Notes: generated by a model not told the origin, from the letters alone. Shown: positions 17,841-27,040, counted from the first letter of the stretch. The stretch: DNA of 43,649 nt from Longivirga sp036510975 (GCA_036510975.1 DATCCY010000148.1:1-43649); one strand, 5' to 3'. A program made the numbers and translations.

Positions 17841-18593
17841 CTAGAGGTCGAGCAGCTCCAGGATCTGGTCCGGGACGTCGGCGTTCACGTAGACGTTCTG
17901 GACGTCGTCGTTGTCCTCGAGGACGTCGATGAGCCGGAAGACCCTGCGCGCGGTGTCCTCGTCGACCTCGACGGACATGCTCGGGAGGAACGACGTGTCG
18001 GCGGACTCGTAGTCGATGCCCGCGGTCTGCAACGCGGTGCGGACGGCGACCACGTCACCGGCCGCGCTCACGACCTCGAATGCCTCCCCGAGGTCGTTGA
18101 CCTCCTCGGCGCCCGCGTCGAGGACGGCGCTGAGCACGTCGTCCTCGGACAGCGAGCCCTTGGGCACGATGACGACACCCTTGCGGCTGAACAGGTAGGA
18201 CACCGAGCCGGGGTCGGCCATCGAGCCGCCGTTGCGCGTCATGGCGACCCGGACGTCGGACGCGGCGCGGTTGCGGTTGTCGGTGAGGCACTCGATGAGC
18301 ACTGCGACGCCGTTGGGCCCGTAGCCCTCGTACATGATCGTCTGGTAGTCGGCCCCGCCGGCCTCGGCACCCGATCCGCGCTTCACCGCGCGGTCGATGT
18401 TGTCGTTGGGGACCGAGCTCTTCTTCGCCTTGTAGATGGCGTCGTACAGCGTCGGGTTGGCCGCGGGATCCCCGCCGCCCATCCGCGCCGCCACCTCGAT
18501 GTTCTTGATCAGCTTCGCGAACATCTTGCTGCGCTTGGCATCGACCACGGCCTTCTTGTGCTTCGTGGTCGCCCACTTGGAGTGGCCGCTCAT
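17841..18593 (-). CDS. YebC/PmpR family protein
   Basis: A 250-residue YebC-family protein. It begins with the nearly invariant SGHSKWATTKHKKA, followed by KLIKNIEVAARMGGGDP, NPTLYDAIYKAK and YEGYGPNGVAVLIE, covering the full three-domain fold. Family members have been described as transcriptional regulators and, more recently, as translation factors easing polyproline stalling; sequence cannot decide between these. The ATG at 18593 overlaps the pdxT stop (ATGA). The ruvC start lies 86 bases downstream of its stop, across the SOS box. Confidence 0.93.
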   Translation of the reverse strand: MSGHSKWATTKHKKAVVDAKRSKMFAKLIKNIEVAARMGGGDPAANPTLYDAIYKAKKSSVPNDNIDRAVKRGSGAEAGGADYQTIMYEGYGPNGVAVLIECLTDNRNRAASDVRVAMTRNGGSMADPGSVSYLFSRKGVVIVPKGSLSEDDVLSAVLDAGAEEVNDLGEAFEVVSAAGDVVAVRTALQTAGIDYESADTSFLPSMSVEVDEDTARRVFRLIDVLEDNDDVQNVYVNADVPDQILELLDL

Positions 18594-19213
18594 GCCTGCT
18601 CTCTCACCATCTCGACGAAGTACTCGTGGACCCGCATGTCCCCGGTGAGTTCCGGGTGGAAGGACGTCGCGAGCAGGTGCCCCTGCCGGACGGCGACGAT
18701 CCTACCTGCGGCAGGACCGGCCGGGACGCGGCCGAGGACCTGCACGGACTCGCCGGCGTCCTCCACCCACGGGGCGCGGATGAACACCGCGTGCAGCGGC
18801 TCGGGGCCGAGCACGGGGATGTCGATGTCGGCCTCGAAGGAGTCGACCTGGCGGCCGAAGGCGTTACGCAGCACGGTGACGTCCAGGCCGCCGATGGTCT
18901 CCTGGTCGGGGCGGCCGCCCTCGATCCGGTCGGCGAGCATGATCATGCCCGCGCAGGACCCGTACGCCGGCAGCCCGCTGCGGACGAGCGCGCGCATCGG
19001 CTCCATCAGCCCCCACCGCAGGGCAAGGTTGCTCATGGTCGTGGACTCGCCACCGGGGACGACGAGGGCGTCGATCCCCTCGAGGTCCTCGACCGTGCGG
19101 ACGCGCCGTGTGGCCACGCCGCAGGCCTGCAGCGCGTGCTCGTGCTCGCGGAAGTCGCCCTGGAGGGCGAGGACCCCGACGAGGGCGTCAGCCCCGGTCG
19201 GGAGGACGCTCAC
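18590..19213 (-). CDS. pdxT: Pyridoxal 5'-phosphate synthase glutaminase subunit
   Basis: A 207-residue class I glutamine amidotransferase that feeds ammonia to PdxS. Catalytic elements are visible: GVLALQGDFREH, VVPGGESTTMSNL, the nucleophile loop GSCAGMIMLA with its Cys, and the His-Glu pair in TSFHPELTGD. The GTG at 19213 overlaps the pdxS stop (GTGA). PdxS and PdxT form the glutamine-dependent route from ribose 5-phosphate and glyceraldehyde 3-phosphate to PLP. Confidence 0.96.
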   Translation of the reverse strand: MSVLPTGADALVGVLALQGDFREHEHALQACGVATRRVRTVEDLEGIDALVVPGGESTTMSNLALRWGLMEPMRALVRSGLPAYGSCAGMIMLADRIEGGRPDQETIGGLDVTVLRNAFGRQVDSFEADIDIPVLGPEPLHAVFIRAPWVEDAGESVQVLGRVPAGPAAGRIVAVRQGHLLATSFHPELTGDMRVHEYFVEMVREQA

Positions 19214-20130
19214 CAGCCACGGTCCTCGAGACGGTGGTGCACGGGGAGGTCGGCCACGTTGATGCCGACCATGGCCTCGCCGAGGCCACGGCTCACCTTG
19301 GCGACGATCGCGGGGTCGTCGTAGTGCAGCGTCGCCTGGACGATCGCGTTGGCGCGCTCCGCGGGGTTGCCGGACTTGAAGATGCCGGAGCCGACGAACA
19401 CGCCGTCGGCGCCGAGCTGCATCATCATGGCGGCGTCGGCCGGCGTGGCGATGCCACCGGCGGTGAACATGACGACCGGGAGCCGCCCGAGCCGCGCCGT
19501 CTCGACGACCAGGTCGTAGGGCGCCTGCAGCTCCTTGGCGGCGACGTAGAGCTCGTCGTGCGACATCGACGTGAGGCGGTTGATCTCCGCACGGATCGTG
19601 CGCATGTGCTTGGTCGCGTTGGAGACGTCGCCGGTACCGGCCTCGCCCTTGGAGCGGATCATCGCTGCCCCCTCGGTGAGGCGGCGCAGGGCCTCGCCGA
19701 GGTTGGTGGCGCCGCACACGAACGGCACGGTGAACGGCCACTTGTCGATGTGGTTGGCGTAGTCGGCCGGGGTCAGGACCTCGGACTCGTCGATGTAGTC
19801 GACGCCGAGCGACTGCAGCACCTGGGCCTCGGCGAAGTGACCGATGCGGGCCTTGGCCATCACCGGGATGGAGACCGCGGCGATGATGGCGTCGATCATG
19901 TCCGGGTCGCTCATGCGCGACACGCCGCCCTGAGCACGGATGTCGGCCGGCACGCGCTCGAGGGCCATGACCGCGACGGCACCGGCGTCCTCGGCGATCT
20001 TCGCCTGCTCGGCCGTGACGACGTCCATGATGACGCCGCCCTTGAGCATCTCGGCCATGCCGCGCTTCACGCGGGCGGTGCCGATCTCCGGGTTGGTGCC
20101 GGTGGCGCGGGACTCGGGCTGGGCGGACAT
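19210..20130 (-). CDS. pdxS: Pyridoxal 5'-phosphate synthase lyase subunit
   Basis: A 306-residue (beta/alpha)8-barrel PLP synthase. Conserved stretches are GTARVKRGMAEMLKGGVIMDV, containing an active-site Lys region, ALERVPADIRAQGGVSRMSDP, HIDKWPFTVPFVCGA, RSKGEAGTGDV and TAGGIATPADAAMMMQLGADGVFVGSGIF. The ATG at 20130 is chosen over the in-frame start at 20205 because GAGG lies just before it and the family begins here. It heads the pdxS-pdxT-yebC series. Confidence 0.96.
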   Translation of the reverse strand: MSAQPESRATGTNPEIGTARVKRGMAEMLKGGVIMDVVTAEQAKIAEDAGAVAVMALERVPADIRAQGGVSRMSDPDMIDAIIAAVSIPVMAKARIGHFAEAQVLQSLGVDYIDESEVLTPADYANHIDKWPFTVPFVCGATNLGEALRRLTEGAAMIRSKGEAGTGDVSNATKHMRTIRAEINRLTSMSHDELYVAAKELQAPYDLVVETARLGRLPVVMFTAGGIATPADAAMMMQLGADGVFVGSGIFKSGNPAERANAIVQATLHYDDPAIVAKVSRGLGEAMVGINVADLPVHHRLEDRGW

Positions 20131-20240
20131 CGAAGACCTCGGGAGGACGCAGGGCTGGGCGTCGCCGGGATACGGCGGCACCTGGGAAGGATACCCATGC
20201 CGCACTCCGGCGCCCGACGACGCATACGAGCACCGGACAT

Positions 20241-20260
20241 CCCCGGCCGGCCGGCCGGGG
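20241..20260. terminator. Perfect GC palindrome, likely terminator of the DUF3048 gene
   Basis: CCCCGGCCGGCCGGCCGGGG is an uninterrupted self-complementary 20-mer 45 bases beyond the stop of the lipoprotein gene at 20306. It would form a strong GC stem in RNA, though with a tight loop. It also lies upstream of pdxS, so it could insulate the two transcription units. Confidence 0.5.
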
Positions 20261-20305
20261 CGTCCCGCGCGGCGCCGAGGGCCTCGCGGTGCGGGTTGGC
20301 GGGGG

Positions 20306-21376
20306 TCAGCGCAGGACGGCCTTCGTGGCCCGGTTGACCAGCGCGACCCACACCTGGCCGACGGCGAAGGGCATCGGCTGCCCGTCCGTCGTGGTGAACG
20401 TCGTGCCGCTCGTCGCGGACGTACGGGCCCAGGTGACGGCGTAGGAACGGCCGTTGCGCAGCACCAGGCCCGTGCCGGTGCCGACCGTCTCGAGCTTGGG
20501 CGTCTTGCCGCCGAACTTGTCGCCGAACCCCGAGTCGTGCTGGGCGACGTACTGGATCACGACCGTCGCGGCGTGCTGGGTGCCGCCCTCGGTCGCACGG
20601 GCCGGGCGCTTGTTGAGCACCACGTCCCAGGACTGGAGCTTCCAGTTCCACACGAAGGCGGCCGAGGAGTCGGGGTACTTCGCGGTCACGGACTTCGTCG
20701 GTGTGCCTCCGGTGGGGGCCGCGCCGGAGAACACGAACCCGATGTCCTGGGCGGGCGAGGCCTTGGGAGCGCGGGCCAGGAGCCCCTTCGGCACACCGAA
20801 GAAGTTGTAGGGCGCCCGGCGTCGCGGATCGCGGTAGTAGCCCGCGGGCCCCTTGTCGCCGGACACGTCGTAGATCGAGGCGGCGGCGAGCAGCGGACGC
20901 ATCTTGTGCTGCGCACCCGAGTAGGCGAAGGCGGGACGGCCGAACTGCGCGAGCAGGTCGATGTCGGAGATGCGAGCGCTGCGGATCGGACCCACGCTGC
21001 GCGGCAGGACCGAGGAGAAGACCGCGGCGATGCGGGTCAGACCGAACTCGACCTCCTCGATGTAGACGATGTCGGCCGCGGAGAGCCCGCTGTGCGGCTG
21101 GGCGTTGGGCGTGTTGTCGAACTTCACCACGAGGACCGGCTTCCCGGCGCCACCCGGACGACCGGAGAAGGGCGACGCCCCCGCCGGGATCCCCACGGAG
21201 CCGGAGTCCGAGCGCGACGGCGCGGCCGCACCCGTCGCGCCGCTGGGACCTGACGCCACCGGGGCGGCGGTCGAGCCCGACCCGCCCGACCCGGAGCAGC
21301 CGGACAGGGCCAGCGCGACGACCGTGAGCGCGGTCACCGCGCCGGCTGCGGTCCGGTGGTGCCGTGTGGCTCGCAA
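20306..21376 (-). CDS. DUF3048 domain lipoprotein
   Basis: A 356-residue exported lipoprotein. The signal peptide ends in the lipobox ALSGC with Cys27 as the lipidated residue, followed by a Ser/Gly/Ala-rich spacer (28-75). The DUF3048 fold begins at KPVLVVKFDNTPNAQPHSGL and includes ADIVYIEEVEFGLTRIAAVF and GPIRSARISDIDLL, all typical of the YerB family. Function is unknown in the family. The start at 21376 is a TTG; other starts within the signal peptide are possible. It is transcribed after the LemA-like gene and ends near a GC palindrome. Confidence 0.85.
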   Translation of the reverse strand: MRATRHHRTAAGAVTALTVVALALSGCSGSGGSGSTAAPVASGPSGATGAAAPSRSDSGSVGIPAGASPFSGRPGGAGKPVLVVKFDNTPNAQPHSGLSAADIVYIEEVEFGLTRIAAVFSSVLPRSVGPIRSARISDIDLLAQFGRPAFAYSGAQHKMRPLLAAASIYDVSGDKGPAGYYRDPRRRAPYNFFGVPKGLLARAPKASPAQDIGFVFSGAAPTGGTPTKSVTAKYPDSSAAFVWNWKLQSWDVVLNKRPARATEGGTQHAATVVIQYVAQHDSGFGDKFGGKTPKLETVGTGTGLVLRNGRSYAVTWARTSATSGTTFTTTDGQPMPFAVGQVWVALVNRATKAVLR

Positions 21377-21437
21377 CGTCGTCCTCCCCGTGCCGGCCCC
21401 CGAGCGGGACGGCCCCCCGAGGGTAGGCCGCCATCCC

Positions 21438-22004
21438 TCAGCGACCCGCGAGGCCCGCCGGGGGCGTGTCGTCGAAGTCGGCCGTGGTGGGCATCGACGT
21501 GTAGCCGGCCAGCCGGAACCAGCGCACGACGCGCTTGCGCCGCAGCTGCAGGGCGCTTCGCACGACGTCGTTGTGGAACCGGCGCGCGAGCTCCACCCGA
21601 CGGCAGGCCACCGCCAGCTCGCTGAGCAGCTGGTCCGCCACGCCGACGTCGGGCCCTGCCTCGGCCTGGATCTCCTCCACGTCCTCCCTGGTGTCGAGGA
21701 CGGCGCCGATCGTGCGCGTGAGCTCGCTCTCCACGAGGAAGCGCCGCGCGTCGTCGTCCGGATCGACCACGAGGGTCTCCTGCGACGCCGCCGACAGCAG
21801 GAGGGACGACGCCGGGTCCAGGAAGCCGGACGAGGCGAGGTCCTGCACGGCCGCCCCGCGTCGGAGCAGCTGGGCGTCGAGCGCCGCGTGGGTGGTCTCG
21901 ATGCGGTGGTGCAGCCGGTCGAGCCGCCCGGCCATCGACGAGAGGTAGACGACGACGGCGCCGAGGACGACGGCCGCGATGAGGATCTCGGTGAGCCAGT
22001 CCAC
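21438..22004 (-). CDS. LemA-like membrane protein
   Basis: A 188-residue protein with one N-terminal transmembrane helix (about 6-24) and a helical body. RIETTHAALDAQLLRRGAAVQDLA resembles the LemA segment in which an Asp-x-x-Leu-x-x-Arg precedes the first long helix. ARRFHNDVVRSALQLRR near residue 143 corresponds to the LemA ARRYYND signature. Similarity is partial, so I call it LemA-like. It follows pimA after three bases and is probably in the same operon. The role of LemA proteins is not known. Confidence 0.6.
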   Translation of the reverse strand: MDWLTEILIAAVVLGAVVVYLSSMAGRLDRLHHRIETTHAALDAQLLRRGAAVQDLASSGFLDPASSLLLSAASQETLVVDPDDDARRFLVESELTRTIGAVLDTREDVEEIQAEAGPDVGVADQLLSELAVACRRVELARRFHNDVVRSALQLRRKRVVRWFRLAGYTSMPTTADFDDTPPAGLAGR

Positions 22005-22007
22005 GCG

Positions 22008-23189
22008 TCACTCCCCCCGCTCGTCGCGGTCGAAGCGCGAGAGGCGCCCGACGAGCTGGCCGCGGAAGTCCTCGCTGACCTTCTCGCCGGTCACGGTGAC
22101 GGCGTCGTAGACCTCGACGACGCGCTTGGCGACGGTCTCCCAGTCGAACTCCTCGGCGCGCAGGAGCCCCTCGCGGCCGAGGCGGGCGCGCTCCTCGGCG
22201 TCGTCGAGCAGGGCGACGGCCACGCGTGCGAGGTCGGCCGGATCCTCGTTGACGAACGTCGCTCCGGCGCGCCCGCCGTCGACCACCCGACGGAACGCCT
22301 CGATGTCGCTCGCGAGCACGGGGGTGCCCGACGCCATCGCCTCGAGCAGGACGATGCCGAAGCTCTCGCCGCCGGTGTTCGGCGCGACGTAGACGTCGGC
22401 CGACACGAAGGCGCGCGCCTTGACCTCCTCGCTGACCAGGCCGAGGAACTCGACCCGGGCGGCGACCTCGGCAGGGAGCGCGTGACGGAACTCGTCGACC
22501 TCGCCCGGCCCGGCGACGAGCAGGCGCACCTCCGGGTGTCGCTCCGCGATCGCCGGGAGCGCCTCCAGCAGTACCTGCAGCCCCTTGCGCGGCTCGTCGA
22601 TCCGGCCGAGGAAGAGCAGCGAGTGCCCCTCGCCGGGCCATCCGGGCAGCGGGTCGACGCCGCCGAACGCCGAGCAGTCGACGCCGTTCGGGATGAGCAC
22701 CGCATCACCGCCCATGTGCTCGACGAGGGTCTGCCTCGCGGCCTCGCTCACCGCGATCCGGGCGGACACCTTCTCGAGCGCGGTCTGCGCCAGCGGGTAC
22801 ATCGCCGCGAGCGCACGCGAGCGCTGCATCGACGAGTGCCACGTCGCGACCACCGGCCCTCGGGCCGCCCAGCAGGACAGGATCGAGACGCTCGGGGACA
22901 AGGGCTCGTGCACGTGCAGCACGTCGAACTCGCCCTTGCGGATCCACTTGCGCACCCGTCTGGTCGTGACGGGTCCGAACGCCACCTTCGCCTTGGACCC
23001 GTTGTAGGACAGGGTGACTGCGCCGCCCGCGGACACGACGTAGGGCGGCAGGTCGATGTCGTCGTCGCACGGCGCCAGCACGCTGACCTCGTGCCCGAGC
23101 CGTTGCAGCGCGACGGCGAGGTCGCGCACGTGGACCTGCACGCCGCCGGGCGCCGACCAGTCGTAGGGGCAGACGATCCCGACCTTCAC
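22008..23189 (-). CDS. pimA: Phosphatidyl-myo-inositol alpha-mannosyltransferase
   Basis: A 393-residue GT4-family glycosyltransferase that moves the first mannose from GDP-mannose to phosphatidylinositol on the inner membrane face. The acceptor-side start KVGIVCPYDWSAPGGVQVHV and WHSSMQRSRAL match PimA. The C-terminal Rossmann domain has FLGRIDEPRKGL and the E-x7-E motif in GGESFGIVLLEAMASG. Start is GTG 23189, 22 bases after the acyltransferase stop. The order pgsA, acyltransferase, pimA mirrors the mycobacterial PIM locus and supports the specific call. Confidence 0.92.
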   Translation of the reverse strand: MKVGIVCPYDWSAPGGVQVHVRDLAVALQRLGHEVSVLAPCDDDIDLPPYVVSAGGAVTLSYNGSKAKVAFGPVTTRRVRKWIRKGEFDVLHVHEPLSPSVSILSCWAARGPVVATWHSSMQRSRALAAMYPLAQTALEKVSARIAVSEAARQTLVEHMGGDAVLIPNGVDCSAFGGVDPLPGWPGEGHSLLFLGRIDEPRKGLQVLLEALPAIAERHPEVRLLVAGPGEVDEFRHALPAEVAARVEFLGLVSEEVKARAFVSADVYVAPNTGGESFGIVLLEAMASGTPVLASDIEAFRRVVDGGRAGATFVNEDPADLARVAVALLDDAEERARLGREGLLRAEEFDWETVAKRVVEVYDAVTVTGEKVSEDFRGQLVGRLSRFDRDERGE

Positions 23190-23211
23190 GTCGCGCCGCC
23201 AGGTGCGCCGG

Positions 23212-24123
23212 TCATGTCGTCGGGGCCTTGCTCGGGTCGAGGTCCTCGACCCACAGCCGCTGCAGCATGTGCCAGTCGGTGGGCCGCGCCCTGATGGACT
23301 CCTCGATCTGGTCCGCGACGAGCTGCGTCGTACGGAAGATGCGGCGCGAGCGCTCCCCGTCCGTGGACACGACGACCGGCGGGTGGAACCGCACGACGTT
23401 GTGACCGTCGTCGAGGTAGAGCTGAGCGGTCAGCAGCACCGCCCCGGTGTCCACCGCCAGTGCCGCGGGGCCCGCGGGGAACTTCGCCTTGGAGCCGAAG
23501 AACGTCACCGGGATGCCCGAGTTGGACAGGTCGCGGTCGCCCAGGAGCGCCACGAGGTTGCCCTCGTGCAGCTTTTGCGAGAGGTAGGGGAACACCGGTT
23601 CCCCGCCGGTCAGCGGGATGACGTCCATCCCGAGACCGCGCCGGAACGCGAGGAACTTCTCGTAGAGATCCTCCGGCTTGAGTCGCTCGGCCACCGTGAC
23701 CACGTGCGAGTGCGCCAGCGTGGCCCAGGCGCCCGCGTGGTCCCAGTTGCCCATGTGCGGCAGCGCGACGACGACACCCCGACCTGTCGCGAGCCCGTCG
23801 GCGAGGTAGTGGTCGTCGATGATGCGGATCGAGTCGACGATCCGCTCGCGGCTCCATCCGGGAAGCCGGAACGCCTCGCACCAGTAACGCATGTAGGAGC
23901 GCATGCCGTCGCGGGACAGCAGCCGGATCTCCTCGTCCGTGGCGTCGGGCACGACGCGGCGCAGGTTCGACTCGAGACGACGCACGCTGCCACCGCGGCG
24001 CGCCCACATCGTGTCGGCGATGCGCTCGAACATGGCGTAGGCCGTCTTCTCGGGCATGCGACGCACCGCGGACCAGCCCGCTCCGAAGCCGAACGAGACC
24101 AGCGTGTCGCCGACCGAGCTCAC
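23212..24123 (-). CDS. Phosphatidylinositol mannoside acyltransferase (LpxL/HtrB family)
   Basis: A 303-residue lysophospholipid acyltransferase-like enzyme. The catalytic HX4D is at His123-Asp128 in LPHMGNWDHAG. GDRDLSNSGIPVTFFG and the C-terminal RPTDWHMLQRLW are typical of the PIM acyltransferase (Rv2611c-type) branch. It should acylate the mannose of PIM1 or PIM2 at the membrane. The GTG at 24123 overlaps the pgsA stop (GTGA). The frame is open further upstream to 24909 but that part lies antisense to other sequence and lacks family features. Confidence 0.9.
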   Translation of the reverse strand: MSSVGDTLVSFGFGAGWSAVRRMPEKTAYAMFERIADTMWARRGGSVRRLESNLRRVVPDATDEEIRLLSRDGMRSYMRYWCEAFRLPGWSRERIVDSIRIIDDHYLADGLATGRGVVVALPHMGNWDHAGAWATLAHSHVVTVAERLKPEDLYEKFLAFRRGLGMDVIPLTGGEPVFPYLSQKLHEGNLVALLGDRDLSNSGIPVTFFGSKAKFPAGPAALAVDTGAVLLTAQLYLDDGHNVVRFHPPVVVSTDGERSRRIFRTTQLVADQIEESIRARPTDWHMLQRLWVEDLDPSKAPTT

Positions 24124-24758
24124 TGTGCGCCCTCCGACGTCGTGGGCTCGGCCGAGGCGGCACGGAGCTGGCGGCGCACGTGCAGGACCCGCTGGCCGAC
24201 GGTGAACCAGGTGAGGGCGAGGAGGAACCACAGCGCGGCCGGCAGGATGTACGGCACGCCCAGGCCGTACAGCAGGGCTGCGGCGCCGGCGATGATGAGC
24301 CGCTCGGCGCGCTCCGCGATGCCGACGTTGCACTCCACCCCGATGCTCTCCGCGCGGGCCTTGGCGTAGGACACCACCGCGCCGCCCACCAGGCAGCCGA
24401 GCGCCGCGGACGCGGTCCACATCTGCCCGGCGTTCGCGAAGCCCAGGAACACCGCGCCGAAGAGCAGTCCGTCGGTGACCCGGTCGAGCGTCGAGTCGAG
24501 GAAGGCTCCCCACGGCCCGGACCGGCCCGACATCCGCGCCATGGTGCCGTCGATCAGGTCGCTGAAGACGAACAGCAGGATCACCAGCGTGCCGACGGCC
24601 CACTGCTGGCGGGGGTAGAACCACAGCGCCGCAGCCGACGAGCCGATCGTCCCGACCAGCGTCACGGCGTCCGGGGACACGTGCAGCCGGAGCAGCCCGC
24701 GAGCGACGGGATCGACGGCGCCGGAGACGGCACGGCGGACGGAGGCGTTGTTGAGCAT
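24120..24758 (-). CDS. pgsA: Phosphatidylinositol phosphate synthase (CDP-alcohol phosphatidyltransferase)
   Basis: A 212-residue integral membrane enzyme. The CDP-alcohol phosphotransferase motif D-x2-D-G-x2-A-R-x8-G-x3-D-x3-D is complete at residues 67-92 (DLIDGTMARM to LDSTLDR). About six transmembrane helices are apparent. Given the PimA and acyltransferase partners, the product is probably phosphatidylinositol phosphate, the PIM precursor. The ATG at 24758 has no Shine-Dalgarno; TACTCT 10 bases upstream could be a -10 giving a nearly leaderless mRNA. It is divergent from the EF-G-like gene. Confidence 0.93.
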   Translation of the reverse strand: MLNNASVRRAVSGAVDPVARGLLRLHVSPDAVTLVGTIGSSAAALWFYPRQQWAVGTLVILLFVFSDLIDGTMARMSGRSGPWGAFLDSTLDRVTDGLLFGAVFLGFANAGQMWTASAALGCLVGGAVVSYAKARAESIGVECNVGIAERAERLIIAGAAALLYGLGVPYILPAALWFLLALTWFTVGQRVLHVRRQLRAASAEPTTSEGAQ

Positions 24759-24869
24759 GACAGTGACGAGAGTAACGGCGCAGGGGTTGCCCGAAGCGGT
24801 TGCCTCGCGCGAGCCGCAGGAGTTGGGTGGGGGCCACGATCCATCGGCAACGACGCGGAGGCGATCGAG

Positions 24870-27020
24870 ATGGCAGACAGGAACGCAGCAGGGGCCGCCG
24901 GCAGAGCACCCGAGGCCGATCGGCCCGACAGGATCCGCAACGTCGTGCTGGTCGGCCCGTCAGGATCGGGCAAGACGACGCTCGTCGAGCAGCTCCTCGT
25001 GGCTGCCGGGACCCTTCCGCGCCCCGGCCGCGTCGAGGACGGCACGACGGTGTCGGACTTCGACGAGGCGGAGCTGCGTCAGCAGCGCTCGGTCGGGCTC
25101 GCCCTCGCCCCCCTCCTCGTCGACGGTGTCAAGGTCAACCTGATCGACACGCCGGGGTACGCCGACTTCGTCGGCGACCTGCGCGCGGGGCTCCGCGCGG
25201 CCGACGCCGCGCTCTTCGTCGTGTCGGCGTCCGACGGGGTGGACGGCTCCACCCAGCTGCTCTGGGAGGAGTGCGCCGCCGTCGGCATGCCGCGTGCGGT
25301 GGTCGTCACCAAGCTCGACAAGGACCGCGCCGACTTCGACGATGTGGTCGCCATCTGCCAGCGGGTCTTCGGCGACGGCGTGCTGCCGGTCTACCTGCCG
25401 ATGCACGCCGACGACGGCTCGGTCGCCGGACTCATCGGGCTGCTGTCGCAGCAGGTCTACGACTACAGCTCCGGCACGCGGGTCGAGAAGGCTCCCGACA
25501 GCGAGCACGTGCCGCTGATCGAGAACGCCCGAGGCGCGCTCATCGAGGGGATCATCGCCGAGAGCGAGGACGAGACCCTCATGGACCGCTACCTCGGCGG
25601 CGAGGACCTCGACGTCGACACGCTGATCGCTGACCTCGAGACTGCGGTCGCGCGCGGGTCCTTCTACCCGGTGCTCGCCTCCGGGCTGGCCCCGGCCGGG
25701 TTCGGGAGCGCGGAGCTGCTCGAGCTCGTCGTCCGCGGCTTCCCGTCGCCCCTGGAGCACCCGCTCCCCGCGGTCACCTCCCCCGACGGCGCCCCGCGCG
25801 AGCCGCTCGCCTGCGACGTCGACGGTCGGTTGTGCGCCGAGGTCGTCAAGACCACGACCGACCCCTACGTCGGTCGGGTGTCGCTCGTGCGCGTGTTCAG
25901 CGGGACGCTGCGCCCCGACGTCACGCTGCACGTGTCCGGGCACTTCGCGCCGGACCGCGGCCACGAGGACCACGACGTCGACGAGCGGGTCGGCGCGCTG
26001 TCCTCCCCGCTCGGCAAGGCCCAGCGCACGGTGGGGTACGCCGTCGCCGGCGACATCGTCGCCGTCGCGAAGCTCACCCGCGCCGAGACCGGGGACACGC
26101 TCAGCGACAAGGACCACCCGCTGCTGGTCGAGCCGTGGGTCATGCCCGATCCGCTGCTGCCCGTCGCGATCGTCGCGCACTCGAAGGCCGACGACGACAA
26201 GCTCGCGTCGAGCCTGGGCCGGCTCGTGGCCGAGGACCCGACCATGCGGCTCGAGCGCAACCCGGAGACCAACCAGCTCGTCCTGTGGTGCATGGGCGAG
26301 GCGCACGTCGACGTGCTCCTCGACCGGCTGCGCAACCGGTACGGGGTCGCCGTCGACTCCGTCCCGTTGCGCGTGTCGCTGCGCGAGACCTTCGCCACCT
26401 CGAGCAAGGGACACGGGCGACTGGTGAAGCAGTCCGGTGGGCACGGGCAGTTCGCCGTCTGCGACATCGAGGTCGAGCCGCTCCCGTCCGGGTCCGGGTT
26501 CGAGTTCGTCGACAAGGTCGTCGGCGGTGCCGTGCCGCGCAACTTCATCCCGAGCGTGGAGAAGGGCGTGCGCGCCCAGATGGAGCGCGGTGTGGCGGCC
26601 GGCTACCCCGTCATCGACATCCGCGTGACGCTCACCGACGGCAAGGCGCACTCGGTCGACTCCTCGGACATGGCCTTCCAGCAGGCCGGCAGTCTCGCGC
26701 TGAAGGAGGCGGCGGCCGCCGCGAGCATCTCGCTGCTCGAGCCGGTCGACCGGATCCGCGTGCTCGTCTCGGACGAGTACGTCGGGGCCGTGATGAGCGA
26801 CCTGTCCGGTCGTCGCGGACGTGTCTCGGGCAGCGAGCCGATCGGCAGCGGGCGCACGCAGATCGTGGCGGACGTCCCCGAGCTCGAGCTGACCCGCTAC
26901 GCCGTGGAGCTGCGCTCGCTGTCGCACGGGACGGCCACCTTCACGCGCGCCTACGCCGGCCACGAGCCGATGCCGCCCCAGATCGCCAAGAAGATCCAGG
27001 AGGAGTCCGCCGGTCGGTGA
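24870..27020 (+). CDS. Elongation factor G-like protein (EF-G2 / FusA2 type)
   Basis: A 716-residue protein with the full EF-G domain order (G domain, II, III, IV, V). The P-loop is GPSGSGKT (29-36). Switch I lacks the usual RGIT threonine (QQRSVGLALA). G3 is DTPGY with Tyr97 where active translational GTPases have the catalytic His. G4 is TKLD (147-150). Domain IV is present (NFIPSVEKGVRAQMERG). Mycobacterial EF-G2 has been reported to bind GTP but lack ribosome-stimulated GTPase activity, which fits. The ATG at 24870 has GGAG nine bases upstream. Its plus-strand placement splits the otherwise minus-strand thrS-HIT-pgsA series. Cellular role unknown. Confidence 0.88.
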   Translation: MADRNAAGAAGRAPEADRPDRIRNVVLVGPSGSGKTTLVEQLLVAAGTLPRPGRVEDGTTVSDFDEAELRQQRSVGLALAPLLVDGVKVNLIDTPGYADFVGDLRAGLRAADAALFVVSASDGVDGSTQLLWEECAAVGMPRAVVVTKLDKDRADFDDVVAICQRVFGDGVLPVYLPMHADDGSVAGLIGLLSQQVYDYSSGTRVEKAPDSEHVPLIENARGALIEGIIAESEDETLMDRYLGGEDLDVDTLIADLETAVARGSFYPVLASGLAPAGFGSAELLELVVRGFPSPLEHPLPAVTSPDGAPREPLACDVDGRLCAEVVKTTTDPYVGRVSLVRVFSGTLRPDVTLHVSGHFAPDRGHEDHDVDERVGALSSPLGKAQRTVGYAVAGDIVAVAKLTRAETGDTLSDKDHPLLVEPWVMPDPLLPVAIVAHSKADDDKLASSLGRLVAEDPTMRLERNPETNQLVLWCMGEAHVDVLLDRLRNRYGVAVDSVPLRVSLRETFATSSKGHGRLVKQSGGHGQFAVCDIEVEPLPSGSGFEFVDKVVGGAVPRNFIPSVEKGVRAQMERGVAAGYPVIDIRVTLTDGKAHSVDSSDMAFQQAGSLALKEAAAAASISLLEPVDRIRVLVSDEYVGAVMSDLSGRRGRVSGSEPIGSGRTQIVADVPELELTRYAVELRSLSHGTATFTRAYAGHEPMPPQIAKKIQEESAGR

Positions 27021-27040
27021 GGATCGCGCGGTGATGGCCC

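Noticed and set aside
23186..24163. Minus-strand 325-codon frame overlapping the acyltransferase
   Set aside because: It is the wrong frame of the same strand; the correct frame has the HX4D acyltransferase motif.
24785..24804. Two GGTTGCC copies 13 bases apart between pgsA and the EF-G-like gene
   Set aside because: Short GC-rich direct repeats of this kind are expected by chance; no promoter or operator logic could be attached.
24960..26963. Minus-strand frame of 667 codons across the EF-G-like gene
   Set aside because: Same antisense effect of codon bias; no motifs, and the opposite strand encodes a complete EF-G fold.
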